Shown piece after piece: positions 52,301-62,850 of a stretch of DNA of 64,000 nt (positions are counted from its first letter, which is position 1; each line of letters opens with the position of its first letter). Source of the DNA: Pterois miles (taxonomy: Eukaryota > Chordata > Actinopteri > Perciformes > Scorpaenidae); assembly GCA_947000775.1 (NCBI GenBank), contig CAMQGK010000058.1, forward strand, positions 2,300,001 through 2,364,000, in the 5' to 3' direction. Below the pieces are notes generated by a model that worked only from the letters and a program-made list of their open reading frames with translations, was not told where the DNA came from and ran no database searches. The translations under genes and the position numbers were made by a program.

Positions 52301-55300
52301 TTAGTTTACTACTAAGATACATGACAAACTAACCTAAACAGTCAGACTACAGAGTCTACTGCCAGCTTTAGTTTACTACTAAGATACATGACAAACTAAC
52401 CTAAACAGTCAGACTACAGAGTCTACTGCCAGCTTTAGTTTACTACTGAGATACATGACAAACTAACCTAAACAGTCAGACTACAGAGTCTACTGCCAGC
52501 TTTAGTTTACTACTAAGATACATGACAAACTAACCTAAACAGTCAGACTACAGAGCCTACTGCCAGCTTTAGTTTACTACTAAGATACATGACAAACTAA
52601 CCTAAACAGTCAGACTACAGAGTCTACTGGCAGCTTTAGTTTCAGCTTGTGTAGTCGAGGGTTATGTTGCTCCTGTACTTTATGAGGATAATATATTAAT
52701 AACATGGAGGCTCTGTAGTTCAGACGCTTGTCAATAACAGATCATCATCTCTTCACTGCTGCTGTTCCTCCCTTCACAATAAACTCCTGAACACAACCAC
52801 CGATCACTGCTGACTAGAAGGAACTACAGTCATTTACTTACACCTGTTTACTATTTGCTGTTAGCTGGTGAGCTAACATGCGGTGGCGTGCTAATACTGT
52901 TGATAGTGTGAACATCATGGCGGTGGTTGAGAGACATGCAGTAAAATCTGGTCCGCCCTCGCCAAAATTGAGCCAATCACAACGCACAACCTCAGCTTCA
53001 GTTACACTACGTCTGTGTTACACCTCATATTCCTGTCCACCGTGTCCCAGCCTCTTTCCATAGGCCTTGATTTCTAAAGTGACAATAAACGGGTTGAAAA
53101 AAAATTCACAATCAACCTTGTATTCTATTTCAAATGAACCGAATGGTACATACATAAACCGAACTGTGACTAACGAACCAAACGTTTTTTACCAGAACTG
53201 TTCCCACCCTTAATATATATATACACACACACTGTTCCTTTAAAAAGGAACCCAAAATAATAAACCTGCAACCAGTTATCACCTTGCAGATGTGAAATTA
53301 TCCTAATTAGCATATGAATTATTCAGTTATGTCCAAAAACTTGTTTTGTGGGGTCAAAGTGACCTTGACCTTTGTCCTTTGACTACCAAAATCTACTTAG
53401 TTCATTCTTGGATCCAAGTGGACTCAATGCATTCCTGGTATCACAAAAATGGACCGGGCTGATGGACGTCCATGTGTATGTAAGCACAAATCATAATTCC
53501 TCCGGCCATGGCTGTCGCTGGCACAGAGGCAGAGAGATAGATAGTGGTATGTGATCTGAACAGAGCTTTCTGCTCAGTTTATATCAGTTTCACTCTGCAA
53601 CAAGCATGCCCCATACTTGTTTATCCACAGCACAGATAGCATGAAAACACACTTAGCTACAAGCCTACAGCAGTCTGTGAGAAGGAGCATCTATCCTCCA
53701 TGACCCTACTGTTGTCTCTGCCAAAGCTCCTTATGTACAGTACCAGCTCGTCCATTTCCAAATCTTTCATCATTCCTCACCAGCTCTTTGTTATCACTCA
53801 GCCACCTCTCTGCTTTCTCTTCTCATCCTCCTGAAAGCTTTGCTGGCTCACAGATGTTTACCACTCTGCTGCCAAAGCTGTAAATCTCAAATCACAATGA
53901 TCTGTCCTCATTTACCTTGTAGGTGTTTATCTGTGTAAATTACAAACATAATTTATCTGTCACTGTGGTTGCTTTCTTGTTACTTCTCTCCATCATCAAA
54001 CTTTTTCTTTCCCTCTATCTGCAGATCATCTATTGTCTGACACCTTCCCCAGCCAGGACTGCGACTCTCCAGACGTCAGCCGCTTGCATAACAACAATCT
54101 GACACCACACATCCACTGCTTACCCATAGCTAAACCCAACCAGTCCAGCCAATCCAAACCCAGTCCTCATACACAATCTCAGCCTCAAGTCAACACCCTA
54201 CAGGCTCAAGCACCTTTGTGCCCCTCCAAACGTCGCCTCTCTGTTGAGCGCAGCCTCTCCACAGAGGACCCACCAGGTGCCAGAGGCCCAGAGCAGAACG
54301 TGGTGGTGAAACCTGCCAGGGTTTACACAATCACCAGGGAAGGAGGGATGACCCTGGGGGGCCGTGGCAGCGAGGAGAGCCTGGAGCTGGAGGTGCTGAA
54401 GGGCTCCAGGGAGCAGCCTCTGTCCCAGGCCCCTGCCTCCGCCAGCCGCAACCCGTCCTGCACCAGCCAGCCGTCAGCCACAGTCGCTCGTGGTAGCCAT
54501 CACCGTAGTAGCCATCACCGCAGCAATCATCATCATGCCCACCAACATCACAGTGGCCCGCCGTCGTCATCGCAGCCCCTGCAGAGCTCGGGGAGCGCCA
54601 ACAACATCCGGGACTGGGGGATGAGGAGAGGGGGGTCTCGGGATGACTATACCCCAGACTGTGTGGCCTGCATTCGTGCTCCGTGTCAAAGCCAGCGCTC
54701 CCTGGACCTTGATACCTCACCGCAGGATGGAGGGAAGCCCCGCAAGAAACTGGAGAGGATGTACAGCGAGGACAGAGTGTCGACTGATGACAGGGGTAAA
54801 GAAAGACTATACATCGAATTTGTAAAGTAACAGGTGTAAAAAATAGTTACAGAACCTACTAGGGATGTTAATTTTGAACTTTTGTGCTAACCGATAACTA
54901 ACCCTCATTAACTGATTATTAACCATTAACTGACAATATTAGTGTGTTGCACGAAGTGGTGCGAGTTATAGTGCCGAACAAGCCATCCGGTTGCAACGAT
55001 AAGCCAATGAACAAACGGTTGGGTTAATATTGTTAAATCCATCATTTATCAGCAGCTCCAGTATATGAACACAACAGACAACTGAGTCCCCACTTAACCT
55101 GACTGGGAGAGTGACTGTAGCAGCCATGGTGCTGTGTGCATTGTCCCAGAATGTCTCCACCACATTATTTAGTTTAGCTGTGAGGTTGTCTAGAGGGTGT
55201 CTGCCCGGCGTAACAATAGTGAGTTGTCACACACATACGGTCTGTCAGCTTGGTGTAAAGTTAGCGAGCATCTAGCTGATCATGCATGTGTGGCGGCGGT

Positions 55301-58061
55301 GAGTGTGGGGTTACTGCTGCCGTTATAGCTGTGAACGTTGCAGTGCAATGTGTCTAGAGTTTATTTGTTGGTGAACAAACTCACACTCACACCCAAGTCA
55401 CCTTTCTGTATCAGCACCAGCTCAAAATCTCTTAAGATGGACTGTTAAGGTGGACCAGCTATTCTTCTTTAAGTGACAAGCCGCTCCTCTGTGGTTTGCT
55501 CAGCTTTTTAGCCATTTATTTTTTTTTTTCTTAATGTTGGTCAACAGTTAAATGGTTAATTGTAACATCCCTAATACCTACTCTAAATGTTAAGTGAATA
55601 AAACATTAAAATGAGGTTTATTTCACTCATTCACCCTCAGATGTTTCGTTTCACAGTCGCTTGTCATCATGAGCCTCCTCTGCTAATTGTAAGGCCGGTG
55701 TTTGAACACTCAGCTCGCTGATACCACGCCTTGCTTTTGTTTTCTGTGCTTGCAGAGGACAATCCTAATAGCTGGTTCCCCAAAGAGAATATGTTCAGCT
55801 TTCAGACAGCCACCACCACCATGCAGGCGTGAGTATGGCATGGAAATCCGCCTTCCCTCCCACTCTGTACATCTCAGTGTCGTACTGCTCCACCACCGTG
55901 TTGGCAGGATATGGCTCAGCCTTTTCCTTCCAAGACATGCTGCTCAAATGTAGTGTCCTACTACAAAATCTTAATGAGCATTCACACATTTATCACTTGT
56001 TTGTTTCACCAGTATGAAGCCAGCATAACTTGTTATTAGTCCAGTTCTGTTTTTCACCTTTTATCTTCATCGCTGAGCTATAGAAATCATTGGCTGCTCA
56101 TACTGAAATAATTTTTTAACCACTCGAAAAGTAAAGGTTTCATTTGATTAAGTATTCTCACAAGGCTAATTGATTGACCAGCAGTGGTATCGACACTAAC
56201 GGGGCAAACAACGGCAGCAGTGGCAGAGCTAACAGTGTTAACCTGAGCGGGAACCGGGGGGCGCTACACTTCCACGACGGCGCCGTTGGTCGGGACGGCG
56301 TTATCAGCTGTACCTGCGGTATGAGAGCAGTGCAGAGCAGTGGACGTGAGCTAGTCAGTGGGAAGCACACAGGAACTAACATGCAGCAAAATACATGTAC
56401 GGTCAGCCCGGCTGTGTCAACAAAGCACAGAGAAGCTCTGATTACAACATACACAGAGACTTCATTGTCTGCTGAGGTAGACATTACTCCTCTGCATCTT
56501 TACAGTAGTTGTTGATGAGGTATGAATATCATATCATCATCATATCAAACAGAGAACCTTTAAAGTCATAAATTTGCCCATCGCTCTGCGGTAAAGCCAG
56601 CTGTCACTCGCATCTCAATAGTCATCAGTTAATGATAAAATTGTGCATGCATACATATATATACTAATTGTATTATATAGCCTTATTCACATTTATTGTA
56701 AATGCATTCAAAAGTATTCAGACTTCCCAGATGAAACTGACGGGGAGAGCAAGCAGCAGACTTGGTGAAGTTAGCAACAGGTGTGTGACTGTGGCCCTGT
56801 TCAGTTCAGTTCATTTACATGCATCCTCAGTAATCCAAACACAAGTTCTGAGTGATGCAGCTTGTGATCCGATCTCACTTCCCTGCTCTATTTGCACATA
56901 AATATGTAGTAAACATGTTGTGATGTAATATTACCTGAATGTCAGTAGTAATATCCTACATAGTTGTGAATTGGGGTACATTTTATTAATATCAAAATAT
57001 ATATAATAGTGCTGGCGGTCCCTGGGGAGCTCCAAGTCACCAGCATCGCACTTGCCAGGCAGCAGTGGTACAGACCAGGCAAGGAACTGGGCAAGTGACC
57101 GGGCGAGCCAGTGGGCCAGCCAGTGGGCGAGCCAGTGGGCCAGCCAGTGGGCCAGCCAGTGGGCGAGCCAGTGGGCCAGCCAGTGGGCCAGCCAGTGGGC
57201 CAGCCAGTGGGCGAGTCAGTGGGCCAGCCAGTGGGCCAGCTCTATGCAAAACACTGGAGCAAAAACACTGACACATCTCCGACAGTATGATAATAACTTA
57301 CTTTACATATCTAGTGTGACTGTAAATTATCTAGCCTATAGATAAGATATATTTTAATTAATTAAAATTGAGAAGCAGACAAGCGCTCATGTCTTCCTGT
57401 CTATTCACCTAAAGATTGCAGTGAGACCTTACAGATCCCAGTGGGACGTCAGTAGAGTAGGCGGTCCTTAATGTGGCCCAGACCACCTCTGAATGTGGTC
57501 TGAAAGATCAGCTCTCAATGCGTCCTCAGTGCATCTTGAGTGCGTTCACACCTGTACTTAGAGTTGTCCACTTGTGATCGGATCACTGAGGACACGTTAA
57601 TACCAGGTCTGAACAGGGCCTTTGTCCATTTTTCAAAATAACAACTTAAACTTTATTTCAGACGTCACGTAAATACAGGTAGATACGTGAAATTTGACCT
57701 CTGCATTTAACCCGTCATAAGCATTAAGAGCAATGGACTGCTGTAAAGCACCAGGGACCAACTTGGTGTCTCACTCAAGGATACTTGTATTGTGAAATGC
57801 AGACAGAAGGATCAAACCGCCAGCCTTGTGAGTGATAGACGACACACTTGCCTCCCTGAGCCTAACAAATGGTATATATACATAATATAAAGAAATAAGA
57901 TTATAGGATTATATTAACAAGAAGTACAAAGCGTATTACATGTACAAGAAAATACCACTAAACTGTGAAGGAAATGTCTTTATTCTTTCTTCTCTATCCA
58001 CAAAATTGTGCCGTGTGATCAGTTCTTTACTTTTGACCATTTATAGATCCAACTTGAGAAT

Positions 58062-58109
<48 letters not shown>

Positions 58110-61100
58110 ATCATGACTAGTTAATTATCACCTATCACCCTGATCTTATAATTATAAACCTCGAACAGACAAAGCTCACCCACCGTGATCTTTTCCTCGT
58201 CTCTCCCACGCTCCCTCTCCTCTCCCCATATGTCAGCGTCTCTCCTCCTTTTTCCATTTGTTCCCATCTGCCCATGTCCCTATTGGGTCAGACTGACATA
58301 TGGGCCTGACACGGGCCTTTGATTAAAAAATAATTATTTCACCTCTGGTATGCTGGGTTTGTTGGACTTTAATTAATTACACATTTGCAGTAGAACCGTC
58401 CAAACTGTCCATTGTCAGTCCTTAATCTCTAATAAAGTCTTCTAGGGAGACATTCTGATCGGTTCAGGTAGGTATGAGCTGTATCATCATCTGTCAGTCC
58501 TCATCATCATATGACAAGCATTGTGTCCTTGCTCGCTGATATTTTGAGTTTATATGGACTCTCCCACTCGAGGTGAGTTTTTTTTTTTTTTTCTTTTTTT
58601 GCTCTGTAAAAAGTGAGAAGTGCAACATAAAAGTCTCATATAGATGTGTGTGAGTGGAACATTTGACTGGCCCTGTTGCTGACTTCTCTTTCATTTTTTT
58701 CCTCTCTTCTTCCTCTCCTCTCTATGTGGCGGCTTTCCAAACCACGACTGTAGAATATCGTGAGTAACTCTTTCAACTGCCCCCACTCTTCTTCCTTGTT
58801 GCTCTTCATTTTCCTCACTCTTTCAGTTAGGTCCTGTAACATGTCTTGAACCCTTCTCATGTGGCTTTGTCCAGTTCAGTCTGCTGTGTCCTTTACCTCA
58901 ACCTCAGTGTGTGCTGGGCTGGGTGTTTGAAGTCATAGATTCAGTCAGCAGTCAACCCAAGTGCAGCGAAGGTACAGCACCATAGGAATGAAATCAGAAT
59001 CAGCACTACTGAATTCACTGATTGCACAGGAATAATACGTTTTCAAGTTCAAGTACTGAAGTGTTATACCTCATCTAGATAGTGACAGTTGCTTAATTGA
59101 AGTGTCTCTCATAATTTACCCTGAAAAACAGTGATGACTTACACATGCAAGCAAAGCATTGTTGCAAGCAGTCATTTTCAATGTAGTTAAGTCTAAAGAT
59201 AGACACAGAGCAAGCTGATGAATAGGACATGTAATAATATGTATTCATATACCGGTATCTGACATTAGTGCTATGATTAGTATTATAAAAGAGAGGAGTC
59301 CGTCAAAATAAACACAAACAGAATCAGATTAGCAATAAATAGGTCTGAACAAGCGATTATTTTAAAACGAGGTAAATTTCAAATTGTAAGAGCTACAAAT
59401 TACAGCCAGAATTTTAATTTAAAACATTAAAAAAATGAATAAACATTATCAACAGGATGTGAAGCGGTTACAGTGTTGATGTCTGTGTACTGGGTTGCAG
59501 AGATATCAAGTTAAATGAGCATGCTAACCAGCTAGCCCCGGCCTGTCCTGTCTTGTAATACCATTTCTTCCTCTAGAGGTGATAGTGAGTCACAGTCTGT
59601 CCAACATGAGAGGATGAAGAGGTCGAGCTGCCCCGAGGGCTGGTCAGTCACGTTGAAGGTACAGGGTCTGTGTACGTTTTGATAGTTTGATTACTGGACT
59701 AAATTCAAAGTGGCAGAAACGAGAAAAGGACTTGTATTTTTGTTTCGTCTTCGCCGCCATTGGGAGTTGAGACAGCAGCTCCAGGAGACGGACCTTCAGT
59801 CAGCAGTTAGCTTGACTTCATCTGTGCACACCCAGCACTGGGGGTCTGATCCTGAATCCCAACTGGATCAGCAAACTCTGCGTTGCCAGCCAGCCTGCTT
59901 CGACTCCCGGCTGGTGAAAGAGTCTCCAATCGGCAGGGACGAGACAAAAATTACAAATAATTTTCTGTCATTTTGGATTTAATCCAAACATTCAAAGGGT
60001 ACACGGCCCATACAGCCCTTGTTAGTGTCACAGTAAACACAGATGGCTAACGTAAACTACAGGTTGGTGCTATGTGGAGATTTTAACAGCTGTGTTATTT
60101 TGACCGGCTCTGAGTTTCAGCAGTTTAGTGGGATTTTGTGTATGTTGTGTTGTTTAGATTGAATCTCATATTAGAGGTGAAATGCTGCTCCCTATTTCTC
60201 TGTAGTCAGACATCACACATTGCACCTTTAATATGATACAGACCACCAGATAAAACCAGTTTATTTTATAGGCGATGCTGTACATGCTAGTATAGCTTTC
60301 TTTTTGGTGAATTTCATGATTTAATCTAAAGTTATTACATGGTTGTGTGTAGAAAATGGAAGTACTTCAAAACCCATTGAACACATTGCAAGTTAATGCC
60401 ATAAAAGCATTCCCATATGAAATCTGGGACATATAACCACCATAAACAAACAGGGTTATTATTCAACCACTTGGTTGAATTTGGCGGGAAATCTGCTGAA
60501 TTACTTTATGGTAAGAAGGAGGAAGGGGGCTTGCTGGTGATGGCAGATGGTGGACGGAGTCACAGGCTGAGGAAAGAGTAACTTCCTGCGTGTTCATCTC
60601 GTTCAGGGAGAAGTAACAGGAAGTGAAAAGGATGTAATAGCAGTGCAGACAGGAGAGCTATAAAGGCTTTTGGATAATAAGCCCTGTACAGACTCCAGTG
60701 ACTTCAGCCCATTGTTTGTCATTCCACAGCTCATCATGTGTCTGTCTGTCTGTCAGTCAAAACCGAGCTGCAGGACATGACTCCATTTCTGACATACGTT
60801 GTCACAGATGATTCTCATTATGTCTGACGTCCTGTCAGAGCCAGAACTGTCTCCTGTGGGAAAGGCAATCCCACGCTGGCAGAACGAGAGATAATGGACA
60901 CCAAGACAGGCACACACAGAAATAATGCTTTAAAAATAATGTTAAAACTCAAAGATGACAGTCTGTTAGTAGTGCTAGGGACTCGCTGGCTAATACTGGT
61001 GACTAATAATATAGTTAACTCACATTGGATGGTTGGATTGGTTTCCTGGTCAGTCCTCCTCAGTGTGTCTTCTTGTAGATTCCTATCTTGCATTGTGGTC

Positions 61101-61163
<63 letters not shown>

Positions 61164-61677
61164 TGACATCCACATGTCCTTGTGGATAAAGCATCCATGT
61201 GCTGCTAACTCTAACCACTTAGCAAAGCTAGCCCCCCCCCCTCCCCCCCTCACTAACCCATATGGACACCCTGAACCCCTTTATTGTTGCCCCAGCCACC
61301 CTAACTGGAACGTTTTAGATATTTATGCCCGAACCCAACTAGACTCAAAGGGCTGAAATCTGATCAATTTCTCTCAACTCTGTGGCATGTCAGTCAGGCC
61401 TGAGTTAAAAAAGATGCAGCTCAAAATCAAAAGTGTAAGGACTACGGTATAAATGATTTCTGAGCTCAATCAGAAAAGTTCTGTGAAGGTTATTTACCCC
61501 TTGGGTCAGTTTGGGTTCCGACAAAACTTCTTTGGTGATAGGTCAGGCGCAGCTACAACTACATTTTATTTCCCCAAAAATCCACTTAACGCTTTGACAT
61601 CCTGGCAGGGCTTTCCGTGGCATTGCTGAGAGAAAGAGGCGGAAAAGAGAGCAGGAAGCAGCCACCATGATGGAGAG
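38357..61677 (+). CDS. nsmf: nsmf (NELF/Jacob), 5' part, exons 1-5; continues beyond window
   Basis: NMDA receptor synaptonuclear signalling and neuronal migration factor, a myristoylated synaptic protein that moves to the nucleus after NMDA-receptor activity. Visible CDS: 38357-38427, 50835-50896, 54025-54795, 55756-55828 and 61609-61677. Junction phases are 2,1,1,2,2 and all introns are GT-AG. Recognisable blocks are MGAAVSKRK (Gly2 myristoylation plus basic cluster), SSVAAKVR, AARAFGEYLS, RNGADHLL, ARVYTI, KKLERMYSEDRV, WFPKENMFSFQTATTTMQA and AERKRRKRE (nuclear localisation signal). These match vertebrate NSMF in order. About 348 codons are present; human NSMF is about 530. The rest (NFRKHLRMVG-type region and C-terminal domain) was not found before 64000. 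Exon 3 is longer and more Ser/His-rich than the human counterpart. Confidence 0.92.
41172..41673. mobile_element. hAT-like non-autonomous element, 502 bp
   Basis: Termini CAGGGCTCC and GGAGCCCTG are perfect 9-bp inverted repeats. The interior has gcaccagcacatgagtgcac and gtcgcacttgacagattttt, typical of a fish hAT-type element. TAATG occurs on both sides, but a full 8-bp duplication is not preserved. It is in nsmf intron 1. Confidence 0.75.
42430..42965 (-). mobile_element. Second Tc1-like transposon relic
   Basis: Begins cagtcggggtcagaagtttc like a Tc1 terminal repeat. Antisense transposase sequence follows: gtgtttagggtcatcgtcct, gttgtcctgaagaagtctga, ttttcattattacatcc, ccatcatacttgacagtg. 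It is full of stops. It is a different Tc1 lineage from the 1641 copy, in nsmf intron 1. Confidence 0.7.
43328..43392. repeat. Compound (TG)n(AG)n microsatellite
   Basis: About 16 TG units directly followed by about 16 AG units with one AAAG interruption. Confidence 0.95.
44499..44640 (+). repeat. Interspersed repeat fragment ('TTAAAGGGGACATATCATGCTC' type)
   Basis: ttaaaggggacatatcatgc, tcattttcagggtc and ttgtattttgggtttctag follow the 5' end of an abundant fish non-autonomous element. The 3' part has diverged. Confidence 0.6.
45170..45229 (+). other. Candidate in-frame cassette exon in nsmf intron 1
   Basis: 60 bp between a long pyrimidine tract ending ttcaacag and the donor gtgagc. It enters and leaves in phase 2, exactly like the exon 1/exon 2 junction, and is open: it would insert a 20-residue peptide containing GNNYGGYNDSLLMIEAD between AAKV and RAARAF. 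I know of no homologue, so this remains a prediction. Confidence 0.35.
47587..47890 (+). repeat. Interspersed repeat ('AAATGGTAAATGGACT' type)
   Basis: aaatggtaaatggactttat, accattcaaagcgctttaca, ccattcacacacacattcac, ccggtggcggaggctgccat and acccaaggacactttg match a widespread fish repeat. It is in nsmf intron 1. Confidence 0.65.
50835..50896 (+). CDS. nsmf: nsmf exon 2 (residues 24-45)
   Basis: Between ctctacag and gtaggt. With the two bases carried from exon 1 it reads RAARAFGEYLSNTNPESRNG then A, nearly identical to the mammalian block. It ends in phase 1. Confidence 0.94.
51653..51711. repeat. 15-bp minisatellite, 4 units
   Basis: cctcctgtcctccgt repeated four times with single-base changes in the last two copies. 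It lies 75 bp before the 67-bp minisatellite in nsmf intron 2. Confidence 0.9.
51785..52638. repeat. 62-67 bp minisatellite, 13 units
   Basis: Each unit runs gtttactactaagatacatg, acaaactaacctaa(a)cag, (tca)gactacagag(c/t)ctac, tgccagcttta. Unit starts: 51785, 51849, 51915, 51977, 52043, 52110, 52176, 52238, 52304, 52371, 52438, 52505 and 52572. Unit lengths are 64,66,62,66,67,66,62,66,67,67,67,67,67. It sits in nsmf intron 2. Confidence 0.97.
53335..53530 (+). repeat. Interspersed repeat ('AAAGTGACCTTGACCTTTG' type)
   Basis: caaagtgaccttgacctttg, accaaaatctacttagttc, aaaaatggaccgggctgatg and ctccggccatggctgtcgct are recognisable blocks of an abundant fish repeat. It is in nsmf intron 2. Confidence 0.65.
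54025..54795 (+). CDS. nsmf: nsmf exon 3 (residues 45-302), Ser/His-rich
   Basis: A 771-bp exon after ctatctgcag, opening DHLLSDTFPSQD. It is low-complexity and likely disordered. KPARVYTI and LELEVLKG correspond to mammalian PRVYTI and IELAVVKG. A histidine-rich run (HHRSSHHRSNHHHAHQHH) lies near residues 200-220 and KKLERMYSEDRV near 284-296. It ends AGG-G at gtaaag (phase 1). Confidence 0.93.
54860..55573. mobile_element. hAT-like non-autonomous element, 714 bp
   Basis: TAGGGATGTTA and TAACATCCCTA are perfect 11-bp inverted ends. The 8-bp flanks gaacctac and atacctac share six bases, consistent with an aged hAT target-site duplication. AACCGATAAC / TTAACTGA / GGTTAAT motifs are typical of the fish family. 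It lies in nsmf intron 3, 64 bp after exon 3. Confidence 0.8.
55756..55828 (+). CDS. nsmf: nsmf exon 4 (residues 302-326)
   Basis: After gcttgcag it reads EDNPNSWFPKENMFSFQTA then TTTMQ, the most conserved block of the protein. It ends in GC before gtgagt (phase 2). Confidence 0.94.
57089..57244. repeat. 12-bp GC-rich minisatellite, 13 units
   Basis: gggc(c/g)agccagt tandem units; the first and last are degenerate. Because the unit length is a multiple of 3, open frames (QWASQWAS-type peptides) persist on both strands and are artefacts. It is in nsmf intron 4. Confidence 0.97.
57640..57865. repeat. Degenerate SINE-like repeat
   Basis: gacctctgcatttaacccgt, ctcactcaaggatacttgta and aaggatcaaaccgccagcct recall a fish repeat with a tRNA-like B box in reverse. 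Boundaries are approximate. Confidence 0.4.
58066..58108. repeat. (CA)n microsatellite
   Basis: About 21 CA units. Confidence 0.97.
61104..61158. repeat. (GT)n microsatellite
   Basis: About 27 GT units, 450 bp upstream of nsmf exon 5. Confidence 0.97.
61609..61677 (+). CDS. nsmf: nsmf exon 5 with nuclear localisation signal (residues 326-349)
   Basis: The acceptor cctggcag joins in frame to exon 4, giving AAFRGIAERKRRKREQEAAT then MME. ERKRRKR is the nuclear localisation signal of Jacob. It ends in AG before gtactg (phase 2). The following exon was not identified in the remaining 2.3 kb. Confidence 0.88.
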
Positions 61678-62811
61678 GTACTGTGTCCTGGCTGTCCTGT
61701 CCTGTCCTGTGTGGTGCTAAACCGGCCCAGTTACAGTTCGCCTGTATGGCGTAGCAAAGAAACACCCCCCTCGATGAGTCTCACATCAGACCTTAAGTCT
61801 TTTTCTTCTTGATGGAGCACTTGGCTCACGTTTCACCTCATCTATTTGTCTCTTTTATTTAAGTGTTGAGAATACAAGGCCCACTACTGTTTTTTGTTCG
61901 ATCCCTGTTAAGCTGCTGTCAGTGAAATTCAACACTTACAGCACAGATTTTTCACTATAAAAGCATCCCAGCAGCTAATAATCCCTCCTGTTGCCGGTGG
62001 ACTTTTAATGTGAAACATTAGAGCAGCAACAGGCAGGTGAGTACAGTATGTAGAGATGAGGTTGTGAATGTTTGTGAATACAAGTGAAACATTTTCCAGG
62101 CAGTTTTATTAGGTTTTGGACAATCTGACTAATTTCAAACTTCTATCAGGTAATCCTACCAGTAAAAATGAATACCGCTAATAATAACAATAATCACCAT
62201 TATAATTTTAATCATTGTAATCTGTCAGCATTCAAAGTCTGTAACGGCCTCGATATGGAAAGTCCTGTGTTTGTTTGACCCATCCATCCACCCTAACCTG
62301 CCTTCACAGACTTCGTCCCTCTTTATACTGCGTCACCTGACTTTCGATCCCGTCATAATTATTACGGTCACAAGAGGTCAGCGTTGTCTTCTTGTAGTCA
62401 TATCGGTGATCAACCATGTGAACCTTCTAGCCCATACCTGAAGCTGATGACCGCTGATGATGCCCATTCAACCTGCTGATAACATTCAAAGCAGGTGTTC
62501 ATTAAGTTTTTGCTAAAATCAACGCTAGCTAGATGGTGCTGACCACCTGCTTATAGCTAACAATGGGATACAGAAACAACCATGGCCTACAGCAACCAAG
62601 AGAAAGACTTGTGTAAGTGAAATATGATTAAAAGTAAGAGAAATGATGCCATGTTAAAGGCAGATTTCTTTCTCCAAGTCTTCTGTCAGCTCTAACAGTG
62701 TCGCTCTGTTCAACTGTGACCACATGCTGGTGAACAGAAAACATTCCCTGCACTCTGGTCCTCATCAGTTGTTATGGGCCATCACAGTCCTCTTCAGAGA
62801 GCTCTGTTGTT

Positions 62812-62814
<3 letters not shown>

Positions 62815-62849
<35 letters not shown>
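62815..62849. repeat. (GT)n microsatellite
   Basis: About 17 GT units downstream of nsmf exon 5. Confidence 0.95.

Positions 62850-62850
<1 letters not shown>

Noticed and set aside
51785..52638. CRISPR-like array of ~67-bp repeats
   Set aside because: Units are head-to-tail with no unique spacers; it is a eukaryotic intronic minisatellite.
57037..57345. ORFs with QWAS / AGPL repeats on both strands
   Set aside because: The 12-bp minisatellite cannot generate stops; intronic position in nsmf.
59579..59663. Exon-like segment in nsmf intron 4 (ctctag ... gtacag) with a GDSESQSVQHERMKRSS frame
   Set aside because: It enters in phase 2 but leaves in phase 0, so exon 5 would be out of frame; the surrounding 59500-60240 looks like an interspersed repeat ending in attgcacctttaa.
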